A DNA stretch of 64,000 nt from NCBI RefSeq assembly GCF_047920995.1, contig NZ_JBLRWZ010000002.1:53114-117113 (forward strand). The letters are read 5' to 3'. The DNA comes from Aliidiomarina sp047920995. Lineage in GTDB: Bacteria; Pseudomonadota; Gammaproteobacteria; Enterobacterales; Alteromonadaceae. The position numbers and the translations under genes were made by a program. Numbering within the stretch: the first letter of the stretch is position 1; each line of letters opens with the position of its first letter. Below, piece after piece: positions 55,049 through 63,649 of the stretch. A model generated the notes under the pieces. It did not search any database. It worked only from the letters and a program-made list of their open reading frames with translations, and was not told the origin of the DNA.

Positions 55049-56068
55049 CTATGGCCCTTTGTATTCAATCACTTGCTGATCAATCGCACCAAAAATGCTA
55101 TTGCCTTCATGATCTAGCATTTCCATGTGAATAGTATCGCCAAACTTCATGAATGAAGTAGCGGGTTTGCCATCGCGAATGGTTTCTATCATGCGCACTT
55201 CGGCGATGCAGCTGTAACCCACACCACCTTCGGCAACAGCACTACCATGCTCGGTATCCTGTTTATTGGAAACCGTACCCGAACCAATAATGGTGCCGGC
55301 CGATAATGGCCGCGTCATTGCCGCATGCTGAATAAGGCGATCGAAATTAAAGGTCATATCCTCGCCAGCATTCGGATAGCCAAATAATTCGCCATTGTAC
55401 GTTGAGCGCAATGGTAAATGTACTTTGCCATTCTGCCATGCATCCCCTAGTTCATCTGGGGTTACCGCCACAGGAGAAAATGCAGAACTTGGCTTTGAGT
55501 TAAAGAAACCAAACCCTTTGCCCAGCTCGTTTGGTATTAATCCACGTAACGACACATCGTTTACTAGCATTAACAAACGAATGTGCTCACGTGCTTCGCT
55601 TGCTTGCACACCCATTGGCACATCGCCGGTTACTATGGCAATTTCACCCTCAAAATCAATACCCCAGCTTTCTGAAGCCAAAGGAATATCTTCTCGAGGG
55701 CCAATAAAGGCATCGGAACCACCTTGATACATCAGCGGATCTTCCCAAAAACTAGGTGGCATTTCTGCACCACGAGCTTTGCGTACTAATTCCACATGGT
55801 TAACATAGGCACTGCCATCCGCCCATTGATAAGCGCGCGGCAGAGGGCTAGCACATTCTTTCTCGTTGAACGCGAAATCATCACTCAGTTTATCGTTATT
55901 CAGAGCGATATATACTTCTTGCAGCTGCGGCGCTACTGCAGCCCAATTATCCACTGCAGATTGCAATGTAGTGGCGATTTCAGGTACAGCTACAGCTCGG
56001 GCTAAATCGCGGCTTACCACCACTAACTTGCCATCTCGTGAACCATCACGGTAGGTTGCAAATTTCAT
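55049..56068 (-). CDS. fahA: Fumarylacetoacetase (FAH family)
   Basis: Hydrolyses fumarylacetoacetate to fumarate and acetoacetate, the last step of tyrosine breakdown. It has 339 residues. Metal-binding acidic residues lie in IDFEGEIAIVTGDV, and GFGFFNSKPSSAFSP and SAGTIIGSGTVSNK are family motifs. It belongs to the shorter bacterial two-domain form rather than the 420-residue animal type. The start overlaps the hmgA stop by one base (TAATG). Confidence 0.94.
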   Translation of the reverse strand: MKFATYRDGSRDGKLVVVSRDLARAVAVPEIATTLQSAVDNWAAVAPQLQEVYIALNNDKLSDDFAFNEKECASPLPRAYQWADGSAYVNHVELVRKARGAEMPPSFWEDPLMYQGGSDAFIGPREDIPLASESWGIDFEGEIAIVTGDVPMGVQASEAREHIRLLMLVNDVSLRGLIPNELGKGFGFFNSKPSSAFSPVAVTPDELGDAWQNGKVHLPLRSTYNGELFGYPNAGEDMTFNFDRLIQHAAMTRPLSAGTIIGSGTVSNKQDTEHGSAVAEGGVGYSCIAEVRMIETIRDGKPATSFMKFGDTIHMEMLDHEGNSIFGAIDQQVIEYKGP

Positions 56069-57201
56069 TATTTCTTCTCCTGCCAGCTCATTACATAATC
56101 AGGATTCTCAACCGAATGAGCGCTTTGCCCTACTTCCAAGGCATCCCGAGTATCGAGCATAACGGCTACTTCATCTGTGAATTTTTTCTTGTACTCACGC
56201 CCAGCCTGAAATGCTTTCGGGTGGGGCCCATGAGTAAAGCCTGCGGGGTGGAAGGTTACCATACCTTTATCAATGTTATCGCGGCTAAAGAAATCACCCG
56301 CGTGATAAAACAGCACCTCATCATAATCATCATTGTTGTGATAGAAGGGTACTTTTAACGCACCAGGGTCACTTTCAATCGGCCGCGGCACAAAAGTACA
56401 CACCACAAAGCGTTCAGCAACAAAGGTAGTATGTGCTGAAGGTGGCAAATGATAGCGGTGGCTCATAAGTGGGCGAATATCGCGCCAATTAATACGCATG
56501 GGCGCTAAATCGCCATGCCAACCCACCGCATCCAGCGGATTATAAGGAAAGGTAACAACAGAAACTTGGCCATGGCGTTTCACTTCAACCTGCCAACTCT
56601 CTTCGCTATATTGTGCTTTAAACGCTGCATCAATATCAGGCACATCCAAACATGCCGGATCAAAAATCGCGTGATTCCCCACCAAGCCTTTCTCGGGCAG
56701 TTGATAAGAGCCATTGGTGGCTTCAATCATCAGCAATTGCATCGGCTCAGTTACTTCAATGCGCCAGTTCGTAGAACGTGGAATTACCACGTAATCGCCA
56801 TCACGCAAAGTTAAATGGCCGTAATCGCAAAATAGTTCGCCTGCACCCTCATGAATAAATAGCAAATCATCGCCATCTCCATTGCGGGCAAGATTTTGCA
56901 TGGATTCAGCCAAATGCCAAATACGGAATTTACAGTGGGCGTTGAACAATAGGTTTTCCGCCAACCAAGGCGATTTAGTATCTAACCCTGCAAGTTGGTT
57001 GAAATCAAAGCAGCGTGGCCTTAACGGCCCTTCCCAACTGCTCCAACCGGTGGGTGCATGAGTATGATGAAAATGTGTAGCTGGACCAAAAAAACCACTA
57101 CGCCCAGCTTCACGTTCATAAATCGCCTCTTCCGGAAAATCTGCATGGGCTTGGCGTGAAGCCGTGCCCATCAGTTTTGGAAAAGAAACGGGTTTACGCA
57201 T
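56068..57201 (-). CDS. hmgA: Homogentisate 1,2-dioxygenase
   Basis: An iron dioxygenase that opens the homogentisate ring to maleylacetoacetate. It has 377 residues, the shorter bacterial variant seen in Shewanella-type genomes. Recognisable parts are THAPTGWSSWEGPLRPRC, LLFIHEGAGELFCDYG and VIPRSTNWRIE. The iron-ligand region is FYHNNDDYDEVLFYHAGDF and TFHPAGFTHGPHPK. It overlaps hppD by 8 bases. Confidence 0.94.
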   Translation of the reverse strand: MRKPVSFPKLMGTASRQAHADFPEEAIYEREAGRSGFFGPATHFHHTHAPTGWSSWEGPLRPRCFDFNQLAGLDTKSPWLAENLLFNAHCKFRIWHLAESMQNLARNGDGDDLLFIHEGAGELFCDYGHLTLRDGDYVVIPRSTNWRIEVTEPMQLLMIEATNGSYQLPEKGLVGNHAIFDPACLDVPDIDAAFKAQYSEESWQVEVKRHGQVSVVTFPYNPLDAVGWHGDLAPMRINWRDIRPLMSHRYHLPPSAHTTFVAERFVVCTFVPRPIESDPGALKVPFYHNNDDYDEVLFYHAGDFFSRDNIDKGMVTFHPAGFTHGPHPKAFQAGREYKKKFTDEVAVMLDTRDALEVGQSAHSVENPDYVMSWQEKK

Positions 57202-58264
57202 CGCTTAATACTCCCCGGCGAATTTGATCTTCTTCAATCGATTCAAACAGCGCCTTAAAGTTACCTTCACCGAAGCCTTCGTTACCTTTACGTTGGATAA
57301 TCTCGAAGAACACCGGCCCGATTACTGTTTTCGTGAAAATTTGTAGCAAGATGCCATCTTTCATAGGCGCGCCATCAATCAGAATACGCAGATCGCGCAG
57401 CTCATCAAGGTTTTCTTCATGGCCTACCACACGCTCATTCACCTTATCGTAATATGTATCTGGCGTGGTCATAAATTCCATACCGCGCTCTCGCAACGTG
57501 CGCACGGTGGTGTAAATATCATCTGAACTTAAGGCAATGTGCTGAATACCTTCGCCATTGTAATCTTTCAGGTATTCCTCAATTTGCGATTTATCATCAT
57601 GTGATTCGTTAATTGGAATACGAATTTTGCCACACGGAGAGGTCATGGCACGGCTTAACAAGCCTGTAAGCTTACCTTCGATATCAAAATAACGTACTTC
57701 TCGGAAGTTACCGATACGCTCGTAGAACCCTGCCCATACATCCATATTACCGCGGAATACATTGTGGGTAAGGTGATCAACATAATCCATACCCACAGCA
57801 AAATCATTCATGCTCTCTTCCCAGTTCTCATAGAACTTGAAATCCACATCATAAATGCTTTGTTTGCCGTAGCGATCTACAAAGTACAGTGCGCTTTCAC
57901 CAATGCCATAAACCGCGGGAATATTAAGTTCCATGGCGCCCACGTCTGCTTTAAATTCTTTCGCACCATTTTCTAGTGCGTGCGCCATCGCAACGTTCGC
58001 ATCACTTACACGAAACGCCATTCCACATACGCTAGGGCCGTGTTCACGAGCAAAGGCTTCAGCATGCGAAGAAGGCTGGCCATTCACAATGAAGTTGATG
58101 TCGTTTTGCTTATATAACCAAACGTCTTTACGGCGATGTTTCGCCACTTCAGTAAAGCCAAGTTGAGTGAATAACTGTTTTAACGCATCAATGCCCTTCG
58201 CATCCGCCGCTGTATACTCTACAAATTCAAATCCGTCAGTGCCCAATGGGTTGATATTACTCAT
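57194..58264 (-). CDS. hppD: 4-hydroxyphenylpyruvate dioxygenase
   Basis: Converts 4-hydroxyphenylpyruvate to homogentisate. It has 356 residues and two vicinal-oxygen-chelate domains. The iron ligands are in VDHLTHNVF, GIQHIALSSDDI and FFEIIQRKGNEGFGEGNF. GAGG lies before the ATG at 58264. It is first in the hppD-hmgA-fahA-maiA operon; the 243-base upstream region holds the operon promoter and a TyrR-box-like site. Confidence 0.96.
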   Translation of the reverse strand: MSNINPLGTDGFEFVEYTAADAKGIDALKQLFTQLGFTEVAKHRRKDVWLYKQNDINFIVNGQPSSHAEAFAREHGPSVCGMAFRVSDANVAMAHALENGAKEFKADVGAMELNIPAVYGIGESALYFVDRYGKQSIYDVDFKFYENWEESMNDFAVGMDYVDHLTHNVFRGNMDVWAGFYERIGNFREVRYFDIEGKLTGLLSRAMTSPCGKIRIPINESHDDKSQIEEYLKDYNGEGIQHIALSSDDIYTTVRTLRERGMEFMTTPDTYYDKVNERVVGHEENLDELRDLRILIDGAPMKDGILLQIFTKTVIGPVFFEIIQRKGNEGFGEGNFKALFESIEEDQIRRGVLSDA

Positions 58265-58422
58265 TCTTGCAATCCTCGTGTGTTGTTATGTACATATAAA
58301 AACATTAACAACTGTTGTACCGCGTTTGTTTCTATTAAGGCTAGGTACTCAAAAAGGATTAGTACACCATCATAAGTACCTGCATCGTATCGTTTAGTTT
58401 ACACACGGCTTGAGCCCTAGGT

Positions 58423-58460
58423 AAAAAAGCCGCTTTGTAAACTTAAGATTACAAAGCGGC
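58423..58460 (-). terminator. Terminator of tyrR
   Basis: GCCGCTTTGTAA, an 8-base loop, TTACAAAGCGGC, followed by TTTTTTAC on the minus strand. It is a perfect 12-base stem 50 to 85 bases past tyrR. Confidence 0.88.
58436..58453. promoter_or_regulatory. TyrR-box-like site upstream of hppD, inside the tyrR terminator
   Basis: TGTAAACTTAAGATTACA matches the TyrR consensus TGTAAA-N6-TTTACA at 11 of 12 positions, including the key G and C 14 bases apart. It lies 172-189 bases before the hppD start. The same bases form the upper part of the tyrR terminator stem. Confidence 0.5.
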
Positions 58461-58507
58461 CTTGTAGTGTTCTGAAATGTTGCCAGTTGCTCGTAATAAT
58501 TACCGCT

Positions 58508-60061
58508 TTACGAGCGTTTACGCTGTTTGCCAATGCCATAATCACGCAGTTTATTAGCAATTGCAGTATGGCTTAAGCCAAGCTTGCGGGCTAATTGCCG
58601 GGTGCTTGGGTAGCTCGGATACAAGCGCCGCAATAAAGTGCTCTCAAAACGCTTTACGGCATCTTCTAAGCTACCTTCTTGCAGATCGATGTTGAGTTGA
58701 TCTGGCATTGCCGGCATTTCCGGTAAATGAATATCGCTTGGTTCCAGAGCATCGCGCTCTAGCATTGATAAGGAACGAAATAAGGTGTTTTCTAACTGCC
58801 GTACGTTGCCAGGCCAGCTATACTGCTGCAGATATTCCCTACAGGAAAGCGCAATCCTTACTGGCGGCCGTTGCAATTGCGCGCAAAACTTTTGAATGAA
58901 GTGATCTGCTAGCAATGTTACATCGCCCTTACGTTCTCGTAGCGGCGGTACCTGTAGTGAAAGTACATTTAAACGATAGTATAAATCTTCTCGGAACGTT
59001 CCTGCTTCTACGCGCTCCAGTAAATCGCCGCGTGCCAAGCAAATTAAGCGAATATCAACATTCACCATTTGTTCTTCGCCGATGCGGCGAAAACTTCCAT
59101 CTTCTAAAAAGCGCAATAGTTTTGCTTGCAGCTCAGGCGACATATCGCCAACCGAATCAAGTAATACCGTGCCGCCATTTGCCTGCTCAAAAATCCCTTT
59201 TTTGCCTTGTGGGTGGTGGCTAAACACATCAGCGCCATAACCGAACAATTCACTCTCAGCCACCATATCTGGTAAGGCACCGCAATTCACTGCCAAAAAT
59301 GGTAATTGGCCGCGATTACCCGCTTGGTGACACGCCCGAGCAATAAGTTCTTTACCAACACCCGTTTCCCCCTCAATTAGCAGCGGCACATCTAATTGCG
59401 CCATACGTTCAGCATCCTTAAGCAAACGTTTGATACTGGCATGCTGGGTTAGAATCTGCGTAAAGGGCGAATCGGCATCCGGCTGGCCTAGGCGAGTTGG
59501 TAAAGGTTCTGATTGGCAATGAATTACCGCGCCGGCAAAGCTAGGCTCACCATCCGCATCATTTACCCATATTGGGGATAAATTACCGCGATAATTTGCA
59601 GAGCCTAATTGTAAGTATTCGGTACGGTTATCGGTAGGCTGTTTCTCTAACCAACGCAGAATATTCATACCACCAATTAGCTCATTTACTTGAGTTCCAC
59701 GCAGTTTTTCTTTATCCGCATCAAGTAAAGCAGCCGCAGAGCTATTGATTACATCAACACGGCCTTTACCATCTACAGAAATTACCGGGTTGGGCAAGGT
59801 ACTCAACAATAAGTTGAATTCGTAATGCTCACGCTCGGTTGGCATATACGCAATCGTTTTTACATCTTGCACATTCGGAATACGGCGAATTTTCGCCATC
59901 AATAACTGAAATTCAGCAAACTCAAGGCTTGGAAAGCGAACAAAGATTTTTCCTACCGGATCAACTTCTATGCCTTTTAGGTCGATCTCATTTTCCCGCA
60001 AAATAGTAAGTACGTCTTGGCACAAACCTAATCGATCATTACAAGTAATTTCCAAACGCAT
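58508..60061 (-). CDS. tyrR: TyrR/PhhR transcriptional regulator of aromatic amino-acid genes
   Basis: About 517 residues. An N-terminal ACT domain (MRLEITCNDRLGLCQDVL) is followed by a PAS domain (about 80-180). A central AAA+ domain has Walker A IEGETGVGKELIAR. The C-terminal helix-turn-helix has RQLARKLGLSHTAIANKLRDYG. The GAFTGA loop used to contact sigma-54 is replaced by ADVFSHHPQ, so it should act with sigma-70, as E. coli TyrR does. The ATG at 60061 matches the E. coli start; a GTG at 60079 is also in frame. It sits between the two halves of the phenylalanine/tyrosine pathway and has a TyrR box 30 bases upstream. Confidence 0.94.
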   Translation of the reverse strand: MRLEITCNDRLGLCQDVLTILRENEIDLKGIEVDPVGKIFVRFPSLEFAEFQLLMAKIRRIPNVQDVKTIAYMPTEREHYEFNLLLSTLPNPVISVDGKGRVDVINSSAAALLDADKEKLRGTQVNELIGGMNILRWLEKQPTDNRTEYLQLGSANYRGNLSPIWVNDADGEPSFAGAVIHCQSEPLPTRLGQPDADSPFTQILTQHASIKRLLKDAERMAQLDVPLLIEGETGVGKELIARACHQAGNRGQLPFLAVNCGALPDMVAESELFGYGADVFSHHPQGKKGIFEQANGGTVLLDSVGDMSPELQAKLLRFLEDGSFRRIGEEQMVNVDIRLICLARGDLLERVEAGTFREDLYYRLNVLSLQVPPLRERKGDVTLLADHFIQKFCAQLQRPPVRIALSCREYLQQYSWPGNVRQLENTLFRSLSMLERDALEPSDIHLPEMPAMPDQLNIDLQEGSLEDAVKRFESTLLRRLYPSYPSTRQLARKLGLSHTAIANKLRDYGIGKQRKRS

Positions 60062-60090
60062 GGGAATTGGCGAAGCCACCTCATAGAAAA

Positions 60091-60108
60091 TGTAAACATA
60101 ATTATACA
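60091..60108. promoter_or_regulatory. TyrR box upstream of tyrR (autoregulation)
   Basis: TGTAAACATAATTATACA matches TGTAAA-N6-TTTACA at 11 of 12 positions and keeps the invariant G and C. It is 30-47 bases upstream of the chosen tyrR start, where a bound repressor would overlap the promoter. Confidence 0.6.
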
Positions 60109-60115
60109 GTGCTTA

Positions 60116-60154
60116 ATACAAAAAAGCAGTACTATCGGTAAGCGATAGTACTGC
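60116..60154 (-). terminator. Terminator of phhB (phhAB transcript)
   Basis: GCAGTACTATCG, loop GTAAG, CGATAGTACTGC, followed by TTTTTTGTATT on the minus strand, 63 bases past phhB. It separates phhAB from tyrR. Confidence 0.92.
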
Positions 60155-60217
60155 AGTTATCGTGTTTTTAGGGCGGTTAATCGCGCCTTAAATGCCGCCG
60201 AAAATACCCAGAATTAC

Positions 60218-60559
60218 TTAGCAATCCTGTAACGCATCCGTTTTCGCCGCCATAATAAAATCATTCTTGTGTAAACCACCAATCGCATGGCTCCACCAAG
60301 TTACCGTTACCTTGCCCCACTCCAAAAATATTCCTGGATGATGAAATTCAGCTTCGGCTAATTCTGCAAGTTTATTGGTAAACGCTAATGCTAACTTAAA
60401 GTTCTTAAATTTGTAAACGCGTTCAAGTTGCATTACACCATCACGCACTACAGGAGCCCAATCTGGAATCTCACGGATTAGTTCAGCTAACTCCGCATCC
60501 GATACTTTCGGGGCGCCAGCTTGGCACGCTTCACATTGCATTTCTTTTAAATCAGACAT
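60218..60559 (-). CDS. phhB: Pterin-4a-carbinolamine dehydratase
   Basis: Recycles the pterin cofactor of phenylalanine hydroxylase. It has 113 residues. The family core is FHHPGIFLEWGKVTVTWWSH, with the catalytic histidine pair. It is 54 bases downstream of phhA, the same pairing as in Pseudomonas. Confidence 0.95.
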   Translation of the reverse strand: MSDLKEMQCEACQAGAPKVSDAELAELIREIPDWAPVVRDGVMQLERVYKFKNFKLALAFTNKLAELAEAEFHHPGIFLEWGKVTVTWWSHAIGGLHKNDFIMAAKTDALQDC

Positions 60560-60613
60560 CTACTTTTCCTGTATTCACTTAGGTTCTTAATTAATTCGTG
60601 TTCTATTTATTAC

Positions 60614-61411
60614 CTATGCCGCATCTTTCGGCGGAAACTTCGGTTCAAATAAACCGAGCTCCATCGCTTCATGCACCAAAGCCATAATATCCATATCGGC
60701 GATTTCAAAAAGCTCATCTACATGTTCAATGGTGTAGTATATCGGCTGCATAATATCAATACGATACGGCGTGCGCAGCGCATCAAGCGGAGTTAACGGC
60801 TGCCGCTCAGGCGTATTACTTTCCAAGGCATAACGTGTTTCACCAGGCGAAGATAATATGCCGCCACCGTAGATACGCAAGCCTTCTTTGGTTTTCAACA
60901 AACCAAACTCTACCGTAAACCAATACAAACGCGCCAAATACACGCGTTCTTTTGGTGTAGCTGCATAGCCTAATTTGCCGTATTGATGGGTAAAATGCGC
61001 AAATGCTGGGTTGGTTAACAATGGGCAATGGCCGAAAATCTCATGAAAAACATCAGGCTCTTGCAAGTAATCAAACTCTTCGCGTGTGCGAATAAAAGTA
61101 GCCACCGGGAATTCTTTGTTAGCTAGTAACCGAAAAAACTCATCAAACGGGATCAATGCTGGCACTCGTGCAACTTGCCAGCCCGTTGTTTCGGCTAACA
61201 CTTTGTTAATTTCATACAGTTGTGGAATCCGATCCATTGGCATGTCTAGCAAACGTAAGCCTTCCATATACTCATCACAAGCCTTGCCGGGAATAATTTC
61301 CAGCTGCCGCGCTACTAAATCATGCCAAATCTGGTTCTCTTCTTCAGACCAATTAATATGGCCGTTCGCATCAGGCTCTTTCGATACATATTGGCTTGTT
61401 TTTTTTGCCAT
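60614..61411 (-). CDS. phhA: Phenylalanine 4-monooxygenase
   Basis: An iron- and pterin-dependent hydroxylase that converts phenylalanine to tyrosine. About 265 residues from the ATG at 61411, preceded by GAGGAGG at ideal spacing. The iron ligands are the two His in FHEIFGHCPLLTN and the Glu in FTVEFGLLKT. It is the monomeric bacterial type without an ACT regulatory domain. The 78 bases between it and megL leave little room for a promoter, so it may be co-transcribed with megL. Confidence 0.96.
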   Translation of the reverse strand: MAKKTSQYVSKEPDANGHINWSEEENQIWHDLVARQLEIIPGKACDEYMEGLRLLDMPMDRIPQLYEINKVLAETTGWQVARVPALIPFDEFFRLLANKEFPVATFIRTREEFDYLQEPDVFHEIFGHCPLLTNPAFAHFTHQYGKLGYAATPKERVYLARLYWFTVEFGLLKTKEGLRIYGGGILSSPGETRYALESNTPERQPLTPLDALRTPYRIDIMQPIYYTIEHVDELFEIADMDIMALVHEAMELGLFEPKFPPKDAA

Positions 61412-61443
61412 TGTCGCCTCCTCGTTGTTCGCCATTTCTTATT

Positions 61444-61505
61444 ACTTTTGCTAGCAAATTTGCTGCTATTTTCGCTAGTAAATCCGCTGCTAAATTTGCT
61501 GCGCT
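61444..61505. repeat. Imperfect 24-bp tandem repeat at the megL 3' end
   Basis: About two and a half copies of a unit like TTTGCTAGCAAATTTGCTGC (plus strand), with a second copy reading TTCGCTAGTAAATCCGCTGC. They cover the last codons and stop of megL and extend into the gap before phhA. Confidence 0.7.
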
Positions 61506-62689
61506 TTCGCAAAACTCTGCGAGAGATCATGAATAATATCGTCTACGTGCTCCAGCCCTACAGAGAGCCGAATTAAACCATCACTAATGCCTGCTCTATC
61601 CCGATCTTCCGGTGTTAACGGTGAATGCGTCATGGAAGCCGGATGTTGAATTAAGCTTTCTGCATCGCCTAAACTTACTGCTATTTTTATCATTTCAAGG
61701 CCGTTCAAGAATGCAACCCCAGCTTGATATCCTGAGCGTAGTTCAAAGGCAATTATCGCTCCAGCATTACGCATTTGTGCACCAATTAAATGATGGCCTG
61801 GATGGTCTTTAAAGCCGGGGTAGTACACTTTTTCTACTGCCGGCTGCGCCTGTAAAAAATCAGCAACGATTGCAGCAGTCGCGCAATGTTTTTCCATACG
61901 AATCGCCAAGGTTTTTAGACCACGGGTGATTAACCACGCGTCATGCGGCGATATTGTTGCTCCCATGTCTTTTAGTGTAGTCATCTTAATTAACTGGATA
62001 TCCTCTCGGCTTCCAGTAATTAATCCGGCTACCACATCACCATGGCCATTCAAGTATTTCGTGGCACTATGCACCACAATATCGGCACCAAAGTTACCTG
62101 GTTGCTGTAACAGCGGTGTCATAAAGGTGTTATCAACAATCAACCGCACATCAGGTTGCTGTTGGCATAGCGCGCCCACCATTGCTAAATCAATAATACG
62201 CAGATGCGGATTGGCTGGTGTTTCTAAAAACACAACGCGGGTATTGGCTTGAAAGGCTGCGGTTAAAGCGGCTTCATCGGCCATATCAACAAAGCTTACT
62301 TGCACACCAAAGCGTTCAAATAAGTGGCTAAATAAAGCAAAACTACACCCATAAATACAATCGGAAGCAATTACATGATCTCCGGCACGTAAAAACGCCA
62401 TGGTTGCAGCCGCAACTGCTCCCATACCTGTAGCCGTTGCGGCGCCAGCTTGCATACCTTCAAGCGCGGCAATGCGTTGTTCGAGTAGGTTTACCGTTGG
62501 GTTACCGAGCCGAGAATAAATATAGCCATCCGCATCGCCAGCAAACCGCTGGCCGCCAGTTTCTGCATTCGGGAAAACAAAGGTTGATGTTTGGTAGAGC
62601 GGAGCCACTAACGCTCCATGCGGATCAGCCGGAGCCTCGCCGCCGTGAATTACCATTGATTCTGGGCGCATATTACGCTGTTGAGCCAT
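61490..62689 (-). CDS. megL: Methionine gamma-lyase (trans-sulfuration PLP enzyme)
   Basis: A PLP enzyme of the Cys/Met-metabolism family, about 399 residues. GYIYSRLGNPT binds the phosphate of the neighbouring subunit. The PLP lysine is in VVHSATKYLNGHGD. The YGCSF motif has the cysteine that marks methionine gamma-lyases (LYGCTF) rather than cystathionine enzymes. Expected reaction: L-methionine to 2-oxobutyrate, methanethiol and ammonia. The start at 62689 is the first ATG. A cystathionine gamma-synthase or O-acetylhomoserine role is less likely but not excluded. Confidence 0.85.
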   Translation of the reverse strand: MAQQRNMRPESMVIHGGEAPADPHGALVAPLYQTSTFVFPNAETGGQRFAGDADGYIYSRLGNPTVNLLEQRIAALEGMQAGAATATGMGAVAAATMAFLRAGDHVIASDCIYGCSFALFSHLFERFGVQVSFVDMADEAALTAAFQANTRVVFLETPANPHLRIIDLAMVGALCQQQPDVRLIVDNTFMTPLLQQPGNFGADIVVHSATKYLNGHGDVVAGLITGSREDIQLIKMTTLKDMGATISPHDAWLITRGLKTLAIRMEKHCATAAIVADFLQAQPAVEKVYYPGFKDHPGHHLIGAQMRNAGAIIAFELRSGYQAGVAFLNGLEMIKIAVSLGDAESLIQHPASMTHSPLTPEDRDRAGISDGLIRLSVGLEHVDDIIHDLSQSFAKAQQI

Positions 62690-62798
62690 ACTCAAATGTC
62701 CACTTGTTTAGGTTTTGTTATTATTCTATTGAGTGGGCTAGCTTACGGAGAGAGTGATAAGGCAGCAATCTCTCGCTGCTGCTCTTACCACTATATAG

Positions 62799-62816
62799 TG
62801 TAAGGTTATCTTTCCA
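62799..62816. promoter_or_regulatory. Possible TyrR box upstream of megL
   Basis: TGTAAGGTTATCTTTCCA matches the TyrR consensus at 10 of 12 positions and keeps the G and C 14 bases apart. It lies 110-127 bases upstream of megL. A site here could reach phhAB if these genes are co-transcribed. Confidence 0.35.
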
Positions 62817-62872
62817 AAGTAGGAATGGTAGGTAAATTCGCTATCCTTGTGAACAGCTTAAGAAAACGCTCA

Positions 62873-63319
62873 TCAAAGCCGGTTAATCTCATGCCGCACA
62901 CGAAATTCGCTGCTCGTTACGTAGGTTTCCATAGCGCGAACTGATTGCTCCATCGCTGCAAATTCACGTTCCACATCAGCTAACGCATAGTGTGGTAATT
63001 TTCCGGCTTCCCATACTTTGGTTTTCACTTCTATGGTACGGCCATCAGAAGTACGTTCAACGCGGGTTTCTTCACGCAATGTAGTACCTACTTCACTTTC
63101 ATCGGCAGCGCTGCGCTTGGGTTCTTTATCGAGCACAATCCAAGCTACTACATAGGCCACAAAAGTTACCTTACTGGCTAAAATTAAGGCGGTTACAGCA
63201 ATAATACGAATAACCCACACTTCCCAGCCAAAGTACTTTGCCAAGCCAGCACACACACCGCCCACTTTGCCGTGTTTACTATCGCGGTACAGGCGCTTCT
63301 TAGTGTTTGTTGCACTCAT
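62873..63319 (-). CDS. pspC: Phage shock protein C
   Basis: A 148-residue inner-membrane envelope-stress protein. The PspC domain is clear: RLYRDSKHGKVGGVCAGLAKYFG, then a membrane helix (about 36-60) and the AYVVAWIVLDKEP end. The C-terminal 70 residues are helical and charged. PspC with PspB senses secretin or membrane stress and relieves PspF inhibition by PspA. It lies 11 bases after pspB. Confidence 0.95.
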   Translation of the reverse strand: MSATNTKKRLYRDSKHGKVGGVCAGLAKYFGWEVWVIRIIAVTALILASKVTFVAYVVAWIVLDKEPKRSAADESEVGTTLREETRVERTSDGRTIEVKTKVWEAGKLPHYALADVEREFAAMEQSVRAMETYVTSSEFRVRHEINRL

Positions 63320-63330
63320 TATACTGCTCC

Positions 63331-63585
63331 TTACCGGTGCTGGCTTTTACGCCAATCGCCATGTTCCGCATCGAGTAGGTTCTCCAAGTTGCGAATGCGT
63401 TCACGCATTTTTTCGGCTTGGTTTACTAGTTCACGAACTCGCAATGCATCATCTTCGCTCATTCCCTCTTCCAATTTACGCTTGCCGCGGTAGTGTAAAA
63501 TCACCCAAATCGGCGCTACGAAAATCACAAAAAGGATAAATGGCGCCATAATCATTGAAAAAATTGCCACTTCCATCTCACCCAT
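63331..63585 (-). CDS. pspB: Phage shock protein B
   Basis: An inner-membrane protein of about 84 residues with one N-terminal helix (IFSMIMAPFILFVIFVAPIWVILHY) and a leucine-zipper-like cytoplasmic coil (VRELVNQAEKMRERIRNLENLL). Three in-frame ATGs exist (63591, 63585, 63576). I choose 63585 because AGAGGA is 6 bases upstream; family alignment would also allow 63576. It lies between pspA and pspC. Confidence 0.92.
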   Translation of the reverse strand: MGEMEVAIFSMIMAPFILFVIFVAPIWVILHYRGKRKLEEGMSEDDALRVRELVNQAEKMRERIRNLENLLDAEHGDWRKSQHR

Positions 63586-63649
63586 CTCCATTCCTCTAAT
63601 CTTGAGTTTGAATCAGGAGCAGCACTTTGCTGCTCCGCATCAATGCGTT

